Of a stretch of DNA of 64,000 bases, positions 63,983 to 64,000 are shown piece after piece. The DNA lies in contig CBDCVQ010000019.1 in the NCBI GenBank assembly GCA_965223165.1, positions 558,001 through 622,000 of the forward strand, in the 5' to 3' direction. The translations under genes and the position numbers were made by a program. The notes beneath the pieces were generated by a model. It was given only the letters and a program-made list of their open reading frames with translations, made no database searches and was not told the origin of the DNA. The number at the start of each line of letters is the position of its first letter. Position 1 is the first letter of the stretch. This DNA is from JABDMH01 sp965223165. GTDB lineage: Bacteria > Bacteroidota > Bacteroidia > Chitinophagales > Saprospiraceae.

Positions 63983-64000
63983 GTCGTAGCAGACTACTCC

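Overview
The window looks like a piece of a Bacteroidota chromosome, most likely from the Saprospiria (Lewinella/Haliscomenobacter-like). This is inferred from family content; no 16S gene is present. Supporting signs are four secreted proteins with type IX secretion (T9SS) C-terminal signals (three type A, one degenerate type B), a TonB-dependent receptor with an STN domain coupled to a DUF4249 lipoprotein, SprB-type repeats, many lipobox and Sec-signal exported proteins, a TTTG/TAnnTTTG-like promoter in front of an initiator tRNA, and a tRNA without an encoded CCA. Both ends are arbitrary cuts: base 1 lies inside an RND efflux pump gene.

Layout. 1-5 kb: RND pump C-terminus, a T9SS cargo protein, a broken transposase and a TrpB2-type tryptophan synthase beta chain. 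5-12 kb: a DinB-like gene with a damaged 5' end, a secreted M1 peptidase, an atypical Nramp-like transporter, and a tightly coupled trio (NAD(P)-binding epimerase-like, DapA-like aldolase, double GNAT). 12-20 kb: an XRE regulator/membrane protein pair with candidate operators, an M23 peptidase, and a minus-strand group of exported proteins including a 1.1-kb-residue sortilin/BNR propeller. 20-27 kb: Nudix and VOC genes, then a three-gene operon (TonB receptor, DUF4249 lipoprotein, macroglobulin/plug-like protein) joined by ATGA overlaps. 27-32.5 kb: a BNR propeller next to a MoaD/ThiS-like protein, a SMP-30 lactonase, an Ada repair regulator and a DUF4197 protein. 33-37 kb: a giant propeller/SprB-repeat/OmpA fusion. 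37-43 kb: small exported proteins, an AspT/YidE-type transporter, a 116-bp tandem repeat array, a Rieske oxygenase and tRNA-fMet. 43-52 kb: a fasciclin lipoprotein bracketed by two 166-bp foldback elements, an SGNH hydrolase, an enolase-superfamily enzyme, a GMC oxidoreductase with its gluconate-dehydrogenase-type subunit 3, a T9SS ELWxxDGT-type protein and a chimeric gene remnant. 52-64 kb: a TPR-CPBP membrane protease, a GH32-like enzyme divergent from a bifunctional sucrose-phosphate synthase/phosphatase, a 2.4-kb array of structured repeats, a sulfatase lipoprotein and a T9SS-exported M64 peptidase.

The gene content suggests a surface-active heterotroph that exports peptidases, propellers and hydrolases, takes up an unknown ligand through the TonB system, oxidises a sugar or sugar acid (44.5-49.8 kb) and makes and probably cleaves sucrose (54-58 kb). 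The most unusual features are the repeats: (i) eight ~250-310 bp units carrying a conserved hairpin and two microsatellites, sharing the microsatellites with a second locus at 32.5 kb; (ii) an exact 116-bp array with a hairpin that shows a compensatory change; (iii) 166-bp full-length foldback elements. None has CRISPR spacer structure. No defence system, phage or intact insertion sequence was recognised.
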